DNA from: Olsenella sp. SW781
Lineage (GTDB): Bacteria > Actinomycetota > Coriobacteriia > Coriobacteriales > Atopobiaceae
Reading direction: 5' to 3'
DNA: 64,000 nt
Assembly: GCF_012027725.1 (NCBI RefSeq)
Contig: NZ_SJOU01000005.1
Span: 118,497-182,496 of the forward strand
Shown: piece by piece, positions 22,959-31,930 of the stretch
Layout: each line of letters opens with the position of its first letter
How positions within the stretch are numbered: the stretch's first letter is position 1
Notes under the pieces: model-generated
What the model was told of the DNA's origin: nothing
Databases searched by the model: none
Seen by the model: only the letters and a program-made list of their open reading frames with translations
Made by a program: the position numbers and the translations under genes

Positions 22959-25490
22959 GTGGACATAGTGAAGAGGGACGGGCGCGTGGAGCGCTATGAC
23001 GGTGAGAAGGTCATCTCGGCAGTGACCAGGGCCTTTGCGGACGGGAACGCCGTCCCCGCGCGCGAGGAGCTTGCCGCGATCCTCGCCGACGTGGAGGCCC
23101 GCCTCGGGGACGGCGCGCGCGTCGAGGAGATCCAGGACCTCGTGGAGCAGGCCCTCATGCGGCGTGGTCACTTCGACGTGGCGAAGCGCTACATCCTCTA
23201 CCGCCACCGCCGCTCCGAGCTGCGCGCCGCGCGCGACGAGGTGGTGCGTGAGGTCGCGGGGGACGACGCCGCGCTCGCCCCCGAGCTCTCGGCCGTCCTC
23301 TCTCGCGCGCAGCGCGACTATCCCGACGAGGCCTACTCCCTCATCGCCCTTCTCGCCCGCCTGCGCGGCTTCCTCAAGGACGGCATGCGCCCGGACGAGC
23401 GACTCTCCGCGCTCGTCCGGGCCGCCGTCGAGCTCACGAGCCAGGAGGCGCCGCGCTGGGAGATGATCGCCGGGCGGCTGCTCTCGCTCTCCGCCCGCCG
23501 CTCCATCGCGGACGCCTGCGCGCGGCGCGGGATCTCCGGCTTTGCCGACAAGGTCCGCCACCTCGCGGACGAGGGCCTCTACGGCGCCTACATCCTCGAG
23601 CGCTACGCCCCCGAGGAGCTCGAGCGCGCGGCCGCCCTCATCCGCCCGGAGCGCGACGACCTGCTCACCTACGCCGGGCTTGACCTCCTGCTCAAGCGCT
23701 ACGTCATCCGCTCGCACGACCACGTGGCGCTGGAGAGCCCCCAGGAGATGTTCCTCGGCATCGCGCTGCACCTCGCCATGGAGGAGCCCGCGGACGTCCG
23801 CATGGACTGGGTCGGCCGCTTCTACGACGCGCTCTCCACCCTGCGCCTCACCATGGCCACGCCCACGATGGGCAACGCCCGCAAGCCCCAGCACCAGCTC
23901 TCCAGCTGCTTCATCGACACCGTCCCCGACAGCCTCACGGGCATCTACCGCAGCATCGACAACTTCGCCCAGGTCTCCAAGTACGGCGGCGGCATGGGCA
24001 TGTACCTCGGCAAGGTCCGCGCGCAGGGCGGCTCCATCCGCGGCTTTGCCGGCGTCGCGGGCGGCACCACCCGCTGGATCCGCGTGATCAACGACACCGC
24101 CGTGGCCGTCGACCAGCTTGGCATGCGCCAGGGGGCCGTGGCCGTCTACCTGGACGCCTGGCACCGCGACCTTCCGGAGTTCCTGCAGCTGCGCACCAAC
24201 AACGGCGACGAGCGCATGAAGGCGCACGACGTCTTCCCGGCCGTCTGCTGGCCCGACCTCTTCTGGCGAATGGCCGAGAAGGACCTGGACCAGGACTGGT
24301 ACCTCATGTGCCCGCACGACATCCTCGTCGCGAAGGGCTACGCGCTCGAGGACAGCTTCGGCGAGGAGTGGGAGCGCCGCTACTGGGACTGCGTGGCCGA
24401 CCCGCGCATCAAGAAGCGCGTCATCTCCGTCAAGGACCTCGTGCGCCTGGTGCTGAGGAGCGCCGTCGAGACGGGCACCCCCTTCGCCTTCATGCGCGAC
24501 GCCGTGAACCGGGCCAACCCCAACCCGCACGCCGGCGTCATCTACTGCTCCAACCTCTGCACGGAGATCGCCCAGAACACCTCGGCGATCGAGGAGGTGA
24601 GCCGCGAGGTCGTGGGCGAGGACGGCGACACCGTGGTGGTGACCACCACGCGCCCCGGCGACTTCGTGGTCTGCAACCTCGCGAGCCTCACCCTGGGCCG
24701 CATCCCCGTTGAGGACGACGACGCGCTCGCCGAGGTGGTGGAGACCGCCGTGCGCGCCCTCGACAACGTGATTGACCTCAACTTCTACGCCCTGCCCTAC
24801 GCCCGGCTCACCAACCGGCGCTACCGCTCGGTGGGGCTCGGCGTCTCCGGCTACCACCACCTGCTCGCCCGCCGCGGCATCTCCTGGGAGAGCGACGAGC
24901 ACCTCGCCTTTGCGGACGAGCTGTTCGAGCGGATCGCCTACCACGCCATCGACGCCTCGGAGCGCCTGGCCGAGGAGCGCGGCTCCTACCCGCTCTTCCC
25001 CGGCAGCGACTGGGCCACGGGCGCCTTCTTCGAGAAGCGCGGCTACGCGTCCGATCGCTGGCGCGAGCTCGCGGGACGCGTGGCCGAGCACGGGATGCGC
25101 AACGCCTACCTGCTCGCCGTGGCCCCCACGAGCTCGACCTCCATCATCTCCGGAACCACGGCCGGCGTGGACCCCGTCATGCGGCGCTTCTTCCTCGAGG
25201 AGAAGAAGGGCTCCATGCTGCCGCGCGTGGCACCCGACCTCTCGCCCGAGACCTACTGGTACTACAAGCCCGCCCACCTCGTCGACCAGCGCTGGAGCGT
25301 GCGCGCGGCCGGGGTTCGCCAGCGCCACATCGACCAGGCGCAGTCGGTGAACCTCTACATCACCAACGACCACACCATGCGGCAGGTGCTCGAGCTCTAC
25401 CTCGAGGCGTGGCGCTCCGGGGTGAAGACGATCTACTACGTGCGGAGCAAGTCGCTCGAGGTCGAGGAGTGCGAGAGCTGCAGCAGCTAG
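22959..25490 (+). CDS. nrdA: Ribonucleoside-diphosphate reductase, alpha subunit (class Ia)
   Basis: An 843-residue large subunit reducing ribonucleoside diphosphates. The N-terminal ATP-cone (about 1-90, MDIVKRDGRVERYDGEKV) is the allosteric activity site. Active-site features are the QLSSCFIDT cysteine, CSNLCTEI (Asn-Cys-Glu), VVCNLASL and the PTSSTSIISG loop. The C-terminus ends CESCSS, the redox pair that receives electrons from thioredoxin or glutaredoxin. The start is GTG. The beta subunit follows 133 bp downstream, separated by a palindrome. Use of an aerobic-type enzyme in an anaerobe implies some oxygen exposure. Confidence 0.93.
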   Translation: MDIVKRDGRVERYDGEKVISAVTRAFADGNAVPAREELAAILADVEARLGDGARVEEIQDLVEQALMRRGHFDVAKRYILYRHRRSELRAARDEVVREVAGDDAALAPELSAVLSRAQRDYPDEAYSLIALLARLRGFLKDGMRPDERLSALVRAAVELTSQEAPRWEMIAGRLLSLSARRSIADACARRGISGFADKVRHLADEGLYGAYILERYAPEELERAAALIRPERDDLLTYAGLDLLLKRYVIRSHDHVALESPQEMFLGIALHLAMEEPADVRMDWVGRFYDALSTLRLTMATPTMGNARKPQHQLSSCFIDTVPDSLTGIYRSIDNFAQVSKYGGGMGMYLGKVRAQGGSIRGFAGVAGGTTRWIRVINDTAVAVDQLGMRQGAVAVYLDAWHRDLPEFLQLRTNNGDERMKAHDVFPAVCWPDLFWRMAEKDLDQDWYLMCPHDILVAKGYALEDSFGEEWERRYWDCVADPRIKKRVISVKDLVRLVLRSAVETGTPFAFMRDAVNRANPNPHAGVIYCSNLCTEIAQNTSAIEEVSREVVGEDGDTVVVTTTRPGDFVVCNLASLTLGRIPVEDDDALAEVVETAVRALDNVIDLNFYALPYARLTNRRYRSVGLGVSGYHHLLARRGISWESDEHLAFADELFERIAYHAIDASERLAEERGSYPLFPGSDWATGAFFEKRGYASDRWRELAGRVAEHGMRNAYLLAVAPTSSTSIISGTTAGVDPVMRRFFLEEKKGSMLPRVAPDLSPETYWYYKPAHLVDQRWSVRAAGVRQRHIDQAQSVNLYITNDHTMRQVLELYLEAWRSGVKTIYYVRSKSLEVEECESCSS

Positions 25491-25506
25491 CGTCCCTCGC
25501 GGCATA

Positions 25507-25576
25507 GCCGCCGTTCTTCTCGCCGTGCTCAAGCAGCTTGCTGCGCAAAACTGCGCGCGGCGAGAAGAACGGCGGC
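25507..25576. repeat. Inverted pair of the GTTCTTCTCGCC word between nrdA and nrdB
   Basis: 19-bp arms (25507-25525 and 25558-25576) each contain GTTCTTCTCGCC in opposite orientation, separated by 32 bases. It may attenuate transcription between nrdA and nrdB. Inverted pairing of a genome-wide word at a transcript end recalls uptake-sequence terminators of Neisseria and Haemophilus. Confidence 0.7.
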
Positions 25577-25623
25577 CTCTCGAGTCGAATCTTTACAACC
25601 GTTTCTAGACGCAGGAGGGAATC

Positions 25624-26670
25624 GTGACCGAGAAGCTTACGAGAACGCCGTTGTTCAACCCGGGCGGGGACACGGACGTGAGGCTGCGGAGGATGATCGG
25701 GGGCAACACCACCAACCTCAACGACTTCAACAACCTCAGGTACCCGTGGGTATCCGACTGGTACCGCCAGGCGATGAACAACTTCTGGATCCCCGAGGAG
25801 ATCAACCTCTCCCAGGACGTGAAGGACTACCCGCGGCTCTCGGAGGCGGAGCGCACGGCCTACGACAAGATCCTCTCGTTTCTCGTGTTCCTCGACTCGC
25901 TGCAGTCCGCGAACCTCCCCAACGTGGGCGAGTACGTCACGGCCAACGAGGTCAACCTGTGCCTGCACATCCAGGCCTTCCAGGAGTGCGTCCACTCGCA
26001 GAGCTACTCCTACATGCTCGACACGATCTGCTCCCCCGAGAAGCGCGACGAGATCCTCTATCAGTGGCGGACCGACGAGCGCCTGCTGGCGAGAAACACC
26101 TTCATCGGCGAGCAGTACAACGAGTTCCTCGAGCATCGGGACGCCTTCACCCTGCTCAAGGTCATGATGGCCAACGTCATCCTCGAGGGCGTGTACTTCT
26201 ACTCGGGGTTCATGTTCTTCTACAACCTCGCGCGCAACGGCAAGATGCCCGGGAGCGCCCAGGAGATCCGCTACATCAACCGCGACGAGAACACGCACCT
26301 CTGGCTCTTCCGCAACATGATCGTGGAGCTCCAGCGCGAGGAGCCGCAGCTCTTCACGCCCGAGCGCGTCGACGTGCTGCGCGGCATGCTCGAGGAGGGC
26401 CTGCGCCAGGAGATTGCCTGGGGGCGCTACGTGATCGGGGAGAGCATCGACGGCCTCACGGGGCAGATGGTCGAGGACTACATCCGCTACCTCGGCAACC
26501 TCCGCTGGCACTCGCTCGGATTCGGCACGCTCTTCGAGGGGTGCGATCGCGAGCCGGCCGACATGGCCTGGGTCTCCCAGTACAGCAACGCAAACATGGT
26601 CAAGACCGACTTCTTCGAGGCCAAGAGCACCGCCTACGCCAAGTCCACCGCCCTCGTGGACGACCTGTAG
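25624..26670 (+). CDS. nrdB: Ribonucleoside-diphosphate reductase, beta subunit
   Basis: A 348-residue ferritin-like subunit housing the diiron-tyrosyl radical cofactor. Ligands visible are Asp91 (FLDSLQ), Glu121 and His124 (QECVHSQSY), and the radical tyrosine Tyr128 at the canonical spacing. Further Glu/His ligands lie in the C-terminal half. The start is GTG with AGGAGG upstream. It works with nrdA just upstream. The presence of the tyrosine assigns it to the Tyr-radical type rather than the Chlamydia-type class Ic. Confidence 0.92.
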   Translation: MTEKLTRTPLFNPGGDTDVRLRRMIGGNTTNLNDFNNLRYPWVSDWYRQAMNNFWIPEEINLSQDVKDYPRLSEAERTAYDKILSFLVFLDSLQSANLPNVGEYVTANEVNLCLHIQAFQECVHSQSYSYMLDTICSPEKRDEILYQWRTDERLLARNTFIGEQYNEFLEHRDAFTLLKVMMANVILEGVYFYSGFMFFYNLARNGKMPGSAQEIRYINRDENTHLWLFRNMIVELQREEPQLFTPERVDVLRGMLEEGLRQEIAWGRYVIGESIDGLTGQMVEDYIRYLGNLRWHSLGFGTLFEGCDREPADMAWVSQYSNANMVKTDFFEAKSTAYAKSTALVDDL

Positions 26671-26680
26671 GCGCCGAGGC

Positions 26681-26830
26681 CGTGCGAAGGGGACAGGCGT
26701 GCAAAGGGGACAGGCACTTTTGCACGCTGGGACAGGCGTGCAAAAGTGCCTGTCCCCTTTGCACGCCTGTCCCCTTCGCGCGGCCCCCCTTGCACGCCTG
26801 TCCCCTTTGCACGCCCCCTTTGCACGGCCC
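26681..26830. repeat. Palindromic repeat, GCGTGCAAA-tag family (T2), with partial copies
   Basis: 47-base arms (26681-26727 and 26736-26782) with one mismatch near the outer end. Each arm holds GCGTGCAAA, then GGGGACAGGCACT, then TTTGCACGC, so the half itself folds as a 9-bp hairpin. Extra partial copies of the GCGTGCAAAGGGGACAGG block continue to about 26830. It lies between nrdB and the polymerase gene. Confidence 0.85.
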
Positions 26831-26921
26831 CGCACCAAACCGAACGAGTGTTGCAGAAATGGTGAGCGCCCCGGGCACGATGATTTGCGTCCGGGGCGCG
26901 TTGCATCATGGTCTCACGATA

Positions 26922-26935
26922 AGAACGTCTGTTTG
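26922..26935. promoter_or_regulatory. Possible LexA (SOS) box before the Y-family polymerase
   Basis: AGAACGTCTGTTTG matches the CGAAC-N4-GTTCG plan with two mismatches and lies 9 bp before the start codon. SOS control is expected for this type of polymerase, so the position is suggestive. Confidence 0.35.
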
Positions 26936-26944
26936 GGAGCAGCT

Positions 26945-28264
26945 ATGGAGCACGCCTATCTCTGCATCGATCTCAAGTGCTTCTATGCCTCCGTCGAGTG
27001 CGTGGACCGCGGGTACGATCCGTTCGAGCGGCGCCTCGTGGTGGCAGACCCGACGCGCGGGTCCAAGACCATATGCCTCGCCGTGTCCCCCGCCATGAAG
27101 GCGGCGGGGGTGCGCAACCGCTGCCGCGTCTTCGAGATACCGGACGGGGTCTCCTACGAGATGGCCAAGCCGCGCATGCGGCGCTACATGGAGGTCTCGG
27201 CCAACATCTACGGCCTCTACCTCAGGTACTTCTCGCCCGAGGACATCCACGTCTACTCGGTCGACGAGGTCTTCATCGACGCCGGCCCCTACCTGGCACT
27301 CTACGGCAAGGGACCGCGTGAGCTCGCCGTGGAGCTCATCGGGCTCGTTCGCCGCGAGACGGGCATCTGCGCCACGGCCGGCATCGGGACCAACCTCTTC
27401 CTCGCCAAGGTCGCCCTCGACGTCACGGCCAAGCACGCCCCGGACAACATCGGCGAGCTCGACGAGGAGCGCTTCAAGTGCCTCATCTGGCCCCACCGGC
27501 CGATCACGGACATCTGGGGGATCGGCCCCGGCATCGCGCGCCGGCTCGCCGCGATGGGGGCGCATGACCTTGGCGGCGTGGCCCTCCTTCCCGAGAAGGC
27601 GCTCTACGACGAGTTCGGCATCAACGCCGAGCTGCTCATCGATCACGCCTGGGGCATCGAGCCCTGCACCATGGCCGAGATCCACGCCTATCGGCCCAAG
27701 GCGACGTCCACGTGCAACGGCCAGGTGCTCGCTCGCGACTACGACTTCGACGAGGCGCGCGTCGTCCTGCGGGAGATGGTCGACGCCTCCGTGCTCGACC
27801 TCGTGGAGAAGGGCGTGGTCTGCGGGCACATCTCGCTCTCCGTGGGGCATGCCATCGAGCGCGGCTGGGACGACGCGCCGACGCGGACCTTCACGGGCGA
27901 GCACGGCACGCGGCGCATCGGTCGGGACATGCCGCGCTCATCCGCGTCGCGCAAGCTCGGGGAGCTCACCAACTCCCGCTCGCGCCTCTCGCGATACTTC
28001 CTTGACCTCTATGACGAGGTCGTCGATCCCAACCGCCCGATCAGGCGCCTGAACATCGGCATGGGAGGGCTCCTACCGGAGGAGCTGTCCTCGATCACGC
28101 TCTTCACGGACCCGCAGGCCGAGGGGGCCGAGCACCGGCTCGCCGAGGCCACCATCGCGGTGAAGCGGCGCTTTGGGAAGAACGCCCTCGTCCGCGGCGT
28201 CAGCTACCGGCCCGGCGCCACCGGGCTCGAGCGAAACGTGCAGGTTGGGGGCCATCATGAGTAG
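26945..28264 (+). CDS. Y-family DNA polymerase (UmuC/DinB-like, translesion)
   Basis: A 439-residue error-prone polymerase. Palm motifs: CIDLKCFYASVE (first catalytic Asp) and YSVDEVFID (Asp-Glu pair). Helix-hairpin-helix sequence is in TDIWGIGPGIARRLAAMG. The little-finger domain follows. Length and sequence fit the UmuC/UvrX subgroup of Gram-positives, often encoded with a YolD-like protein, as here. The start at 26945 has GGGAG upstream. The following gene overlaps by 8 bases. It probably bypasses DNA lesions after SOS induction. Confidence 0.88.
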   Translation: MEHAYLCIDLKCFYASVECVDRGYDPFERRLVVADPTRGSKTICLAVSPAMKAAGVRNRCRVFEIPDGVSYEMAKPRMRRYMEVSANIYGLYLRYFSPEDIHVYSVDEVFIDAGPYLALYGKGPRELAVELIGLVRRETGICATAGIGTNLFLAKVALDVTAKHAPDNIGELDEERFKCLIWPHRPITDIWGIGPGIARRLAAMGAHDLGGVALLPEKALYDEFGINAELLIDHAWGIEPCTMAEIHAYRPKATSTCNGQVLARDYDFDEARVVLREMVDASVLDLVEKGVVCGHISLSVGHAIERGWDDAPTRTFTGEHGTRRIGRDMPRSSASRKLGELTNSRSRLSRYFLDLYDEVVDPNRPIRRLNIGMGGLLPEELSSITLFTDPQAEGAEHRLAEATIAVKRRFGKNALVRGVSYRPGATGLERNVQVGGHHE

Positions 28265-28589
28265 GGATGGGGCGCCGAGGCGCCATGCCGAGCGCGCCGC
28301 GCAGTTCATGCCGTTCGCCGCGCTCACCGGCTACTACGACCTCGTGCGGGAGCGCGAGCGCGTGACCGAGCCACGCCGCGAGCCCTCCGAGGAGGAGGCC
28401 GCGCGCATCTCGGCCGAGCTTGCCGCCGTGCACAAGGGGTGGCTCGTCCGCGTGACGCACTACGAGCACGACGCCTACGTCACGACCGAGGGCATCGTGA
28501 CCGGCATGGACCCCGTGGCCCGCGAGCTCACGGTCGTGCGGCGGCGCATCCGCTTCGACGACATCTGGAGCGTGAGGCCGATTCCCTAG
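28257..28589 (+). CDS. YolD-like protein, partner of the Y-family polymerase
   Basis: A 110-residue protein with the YolD-like signature RAAQFMPFAALTGYYDLV and a C-terminal VTGMDPVARELTVVRRRIRFDDI region resembling a small beta barrel. YolD-like proteins are encoded beside UvrX/UmuC-type polymerases and may play the part of UmuD. The 8-base overlap with the polymerase indicates coupled translation. Function is inferred from context. Confidence 0.75.
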   Translation: MSRDGAPRRHAERAAQFMPFAALTGYYDLVRERERVTEPRREPSEEEAARISAELAAVHKGWLVRVTHYEHDAYVTTEGIVTGMDPVARELTVVRRRIRFDDIWSVRPIP

Positions 28590-28592
28590 CCC

Positions 28593-28715
28593 TGCCAGCG
28601 GCGTCAGGTTTATTTGGCGTGCCAGCGGCGTCAGGTTTATTTGGCACGCGCATCATGCGCGTGCCAAATAAACCTGACGCCGCTGGCACGCCAAATAAAC
28701 CTGACGCCGCTGGCA
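28593..28715. repeat. 123-bp perfect palindrome, GGCGTCAGG family (T3), two nested copies
   Basis: 61-base arms (28593-28653 and 28655-28715) are exact complements around one base. Each arm contains two direct copies of the T3 half-unit (GCCAGCGGCGTCAGG then TTTATTTGG). It fills the space between the yolD-like stop codon and the aminotransferase stop codon. It is the longest perfect palindrome in the window. Confidence 0.9.
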
Positions 28716-28723
28716 CGCCCCGC

Positions 28724-30241
28724 TTAACCCTGACGGTAGTGAGCGAAGAAGTCCGCGAGATCGGTCATGGCCTCGCGCAGGACCTCCATGCGCGGCAGGT
28801 AGACGATGCGGAAGTGGTCGGGCTCCGGCCAGTTGAAACCGCCGCCACGCGTGATGAGGATGCGCTTCTCGTGCAGCAGGTCGAGCGCGAACTGCTCGTC
28901 GTCGGTGATGTTGAACTTCTTGACGTCAATCTTGGGGAAGATGTAGAACGCGGCCTTGGGCTTCACGGCCGTGATGCCGTCGATTGCGTTGAGGGCCTCG
29001 TAGACGTAGTTGCGCTGCTCGTAGACGCGCCCGCCCGGCTCCACGTATCGCTCCACGCTCTGGTAGCCGCCGAGCGCCGTCTGCACGACGGACTGGGCGG
29101 GCACGTTGGAGCACAGGCGCATGTTGGAGAGCATGTTGATGCCGTAGACGAAGTCGCGCATGCAGCGCCTGTTGCCCGAGAGGACCATCCAGCCGATTCG
29201 GTAGCCCGCGATCATGTGGGACTTGGAGAGGCCGGAGAACGTGACGCACGGCAGGTCGGGCGCGAGCGAGGCGATGGAGACGTGCTCGTGACCGTCCATG
29301 CACAGGCGGTCGTAGATCTCGTCCGAGAAGATCATGAGCTGGTGGCGGCGCGCGATCTCCACGATCTGCTCGAGCACCTCGCGCGGGTAGACGGCGCCCG
29401 TGGGGTTGTTGGGGTTGATGATGACGATGGCCTTGGTGTTGCTCGTGACCTTGGACTCCATGTCGGCGAGGTCGGGGTTCCACTCGGCCTGCTCGTCGCA
29501 GAGGTAGTGCACGGGCGTGCCGCCGGCGAGCGTGGCGCACGCCGTCCAGAGCGGGTAGTCGGGGCTCGGGATGAGAATCTCGTCGCCGGTGTCCAAAAGG
29601 GCGTTCATGCAGAGCTGGATGAGCTCGGAGACGCCGTTGCCCGTGTAGATGCCATCCATGCTCACGTTGGGAAGGTGCTTGAGCTGGGCGTACTGCATGA
29701 TCGCCTTGCGTGCGGAGAAGAGGCCGCGCGAGTCCGAGTAGCCCTCGCACTCGGGCAGCTGCTGGCGCATGTCGTGGACGACCTCGTCGGGCGTGCGGAA
29801 GCCGAAGGGCGCCGGGTTGCCGATGTTGAGCTTCAAGATGCGCAGGCCCTCGTCCTCCATGCGGGCCGCCTCGTCGGCGACGGGTCCGCGGACGTCGTAG
29901 AGGACGTTCTCGAGCTTTGAGGACTTCTTGAACTCTCGCATGGAAGTGCTCCTTTGCTGACGCGGGATACGGGAAGCGGTCTCGTTCGCGGTCTCAGGCC
30001 GCGCGGCAGCTCGCGTGCCCTCCCCCGTGGCAAGCCAGCCCTCCTCCACCTCGAGAATGTCGGCGAGCAGGCGCACCACGTTCGGGCGTGGCCCGACCTT
30101 GCCGCTCACGTATTGGCTGACCTGGCTCTTTCCGAGCTTCTCGCCCTTCTCGGCGGCCATGTGGATGAGGTCCGCCTGCTTGAGCCCCCGCTCGGCCATG
30201 ACGGCGCGCAACCGGTCCGCGAGCGTCCCCTGAGCCATCAT
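28724..30241 (-). CDS. XRE-type HTH fused to an alanine-type aminotransferase
   Basis: A 505-residue fusion. Residues about 8-70 are an XRE/Cro-type HTH (LKQADLIHMAAEKGEKLGKSQVSQYV and following). After a linker, residues about 100-505 form a class I PLP aminotransferase closest to AlaA/YfbQ: NIGNPAPFGF, NPNNPTGAVYP, and the PLP lysine in TFSGLSKSHMIAGYRIGW. The order recalls MocR regulators, but those use a GntR winged helix. An internal ATG with an RBS near 29942 could also give a stand-alone enzyme. It may couple alanine/pyruvate metabolism to transcription. Confidence 0.88.
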   Translation of the reverse strand: MMAQGTLADRLRAVMAERGLKQADLIHMAAEKGEKLGKSQVSQYVSGKVGPRPNVVRLLADILEVEEGWLATGEGTRAAARPETANETASRIPRQQRSTSMREFKKSSKLENVLYDVRGPVADEAARMEDEGLRILKLNIGNPAPFGFRTPDEVVHDMRQQLPECEGYSDSRGLFSARKAIMQYAQLKHLPNVSMDGIYTGNGVSELIQLCMNALLDTGDEILIPSPDYPLWTACATLAGGTPVHYLCDEQAEWNPDLADMESKVTSNTKAIVIINPNNPTGAVYPREVLEQIVEIARRHQLMIFSDEIYDRLCMDGHEHVSIASLAPDLPCVTFSGLSKSHMIAGYRIGWMVLSGNRRCMRDFVYGINMLSNMRLCSNVPAQSVVQTALGGYQSVERYVEPGGRVYEQRNYVYEALNAIDGITAVKPKAAFYIFPKIDVKKFNITDDEQFALDLLHEKRILITRGGGFNWPEPDHFRIVYLPRMEVLREAMTDLADFFAHYRQG

Positions 30242-30346
30242 ACCTCCTTGAGTTCAATTTCGGTAACGATTTTGAACTTCGTTTGAAACAGTTCAATGCG
30301 GAAACTCTATCACAAGGATAAATTGAACTCCAGAGAGCGCCTCAGA

Positions 30347-31105
30347 TCAGCCAATCTTCACAGCGCGCATACGCAGGCGCACGTAGTCCGCATACCACAC
30401 GTCGCCCCGCAGCATCTCGCGCCGCAGCCCCTCGACCGCCTCGGCGACGATCTCCCCCGCCACCGCCTCGTCCACACCGTCGAAGGGCCGTCGCACGAAC
30501 ATGTGAATCCAGTCCGCCATGCCATCCGGCCCCTTGAGCGCGGCGGGCCTGTCAAAGAGGGCGGCGTCCGTCACGCGCATGCCCGCAGCCTCCACGAGCG
30601 GGGCGTACTCGCCGACCGTCGGGAAGTAGAACGGCATCTCGTAGACGAGGCCGCGCCGCCGGAAGGAGTCTGCCAGGGCGGCGTGGATGCGCGCCCCGCA
30701 CCCATGGCCTCCGCACTCAAAGACGAACTGACCGCCCGGCCTGAGCGCCGCGGCAACGTGCGAGAGCATCTCGGGATGTCGCTCGCGGTCGATCCAGTGC
30801 AGCACGGCGTTGGAGAAGACCACGTCAACGGTCCGCTCGAGCGTGAAGCTCGTCGCATCACCCTCAATGAACCGCAGCTCAGGATGACTTTTGCGCGCGA
30901 GCGCAAGCATCTCCGGCGACGCGTCCATGCCAAACGCGTCGAGGCCGCGCTCGCGCAGCTCGGCCGTCAGCGTGCCGTTTCCGCAGCCAAGGTCGAGGCA
31001 CGTCTCGCCGGGCTGCACGTCAACGAGGCCGACGACGTCCCTCCCGTACGCGGGAACGAACGAGAAATCCCGCTCGTATCCGCCCGCATTCCAGCCGATG
31101 TTCAT
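30347..31105 (-). CDS. SAM-dependent class I methyltransferase
   Basis: A 252-residue methyltransferase. Motif I is CLDLGCGNGTLTAELRERG, the acidic adenosine ligand is in FGMDASPEML, and FSNAVLHWI is motif IV-like. The arrangement resembles trans-aconitate methyltransferase/UbiE-type enzymes that act on small molecules. The substrate is unknown. The start at 31105 has GGGGGAG upstream. It is divergent from nth. Confidence 0.8.
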   Translation of the reverse strand: MNIGWNAGGYERDFSFVPAYGRDVVGLVDVQPGETCLDLGCGNGTLTAELRERGLDAFGMDASPEMLALARKSHPELRFIEGDATSFTLERTVDVVFSNAVLHWIDRERHPEMLSHVAAALRPGGQFVFECGGHGCGARIHAALADSFRRRGLVYEMPFYFPTVGEYAPLVEAAGMRVTDAALFDRPAALKGPDGMADWIHMFVRRPFDGVDEAVAGEIVAEAVEGLRREMLRGDVWYADYVRLRMRAVKIG

Positions 31106-31168
31106 GACTCCCCCGTTCTTCTCGCCTATCATCCCGTAGTATGAACCCAAACCACCAGGAGGGGCATC

Positions 31169-31831
31169 ATGCCGAGAGAGACCAAGAAGGCCAAGGTCGA
31201 GCGCGCCGTCGAGGTGTGCCGACGCCTTGACGAGAAGTACGGCCCGGTCGAGTGCTTTCTCGACCACGCGAACCCGTTTCGCCTGACCATCGCCGTCCTG
31301 CTCTCCGCGCAGACCACGGACGCGCAGGTCAACAAGGTGACGCCCGCGCTCTTTGAGCGCTTTCCCACGCCGGAGGCCATGGCCGCCGCCACGCCCGAGG
31401 AGGTCTCCGAGTACATCCACAGCCTCGGCTTCTACAAGTCCAAGGCGCGTCACTGCGTGGAGTGCGCGCAGATGATCGTCTCCGAGTTCGGCGGCGAGGT
31501 CCCGCACACGATGGAGGAGCTCACGAGGCTGCCCGGCGTGGGGCGCAAGACGGCCAACATCGTCATGAACGTGGGGTTTGGCATCGTCGAGGGCATCGCG
31601 GTGGACACGCACGTCAACCGCATCGCGCATCGCCTCGCGCTCTCGCCCAAGACGCACGAGAAGGAGCCGCTCAAGACCGAGCAGGACCTGCTGCGCCTTT
31701 TGCCGCGCGAGCTCTGGGGGCCCGTGAACCACCAGTGGATCAAGCACGGCCGTGACACCTGCGTGGCACGCGGCCCGCGCTGCGACGGCTGCGTCCTCGA
31801 GGACATCTGCCCGAGCGCCCACCGCTGCTGA
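31169..31831 (+). CDS. nth: Endonuclease III
   Basis: A 220-residue base-excision repair glycosylase/AP lyase for oxidised pyrimidines. The helix-hairpin-helix LPGVGRKTANIVMNVGFG contains the catalytic Lys. The catalytic Asp is in VDTHVNRIAHRL. The C-terminal [4Fe-4S] cysteines are in CVARGPRCDGCVLEDIC. AGGAGG precedes the ATG. The downstream repeat at 31836 probably terminates the transcript. Confidence 0.93.
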   Translation: MPRETKKAKVERAVEVCRRLDEKYGPVECFLDHANPFRLTIAVLLSAQTTDAQVNKVTPALFERFPTPEAMAAATPEEVSEYIHSLGFYKSKARHCVECAQMIVSEFGGEVPHTMEELTRLPGVGRKTANIVMNVGFGIVEGIAVDTHVNRIAHRLALSPKTHEKEPLKTEQDLLRLLPRELWGPVNHQWIKHGRDTCVARGPRCDGCVLEDICPSAHRC

Positions 31832-31835
31832 GTCG

Positions 31836-31930
31836 TGAGACAAGGGGGAGACAAAGGGGACAGGTTCATTTGTCTCATTCGTTTTGAATGAGACAAATGA
31901 ACCTGTCCCCTTTGTCTCCCCCTTGTCTCA
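31836..31930. repeat. Palindromic repeat, TGAGACAAA-tag family (T1)
   Basis: Perfect 45-base arms (31836-31880 and 31886-31930) and a 5-base loop. Each arm contains TGAGACAAA-like, GGGGACAGGTTCA and TTTGTCTCA, so the half folds by itself. The right arm overlaps the stop codon of the UvrA-like gene. Related copies are at 40802-40878 and 63877-63945. Confidence 0.9.

Noticed and set aside
22911..25532. Very long open frame on the minus strand antisense to nrdA (about 870 codons)
   Set aside because: It is a mirror of the GC-biased third positions of nrdA, has no recognisable domain and overlaps an unmistakable gene.
30347..31843. A single 498-codon minus-strand frame joining nth antisense to the methyltransferase
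   Set aside because: Only the part from 31105 matches a methyltransferase; the rest is the reverse of nth.
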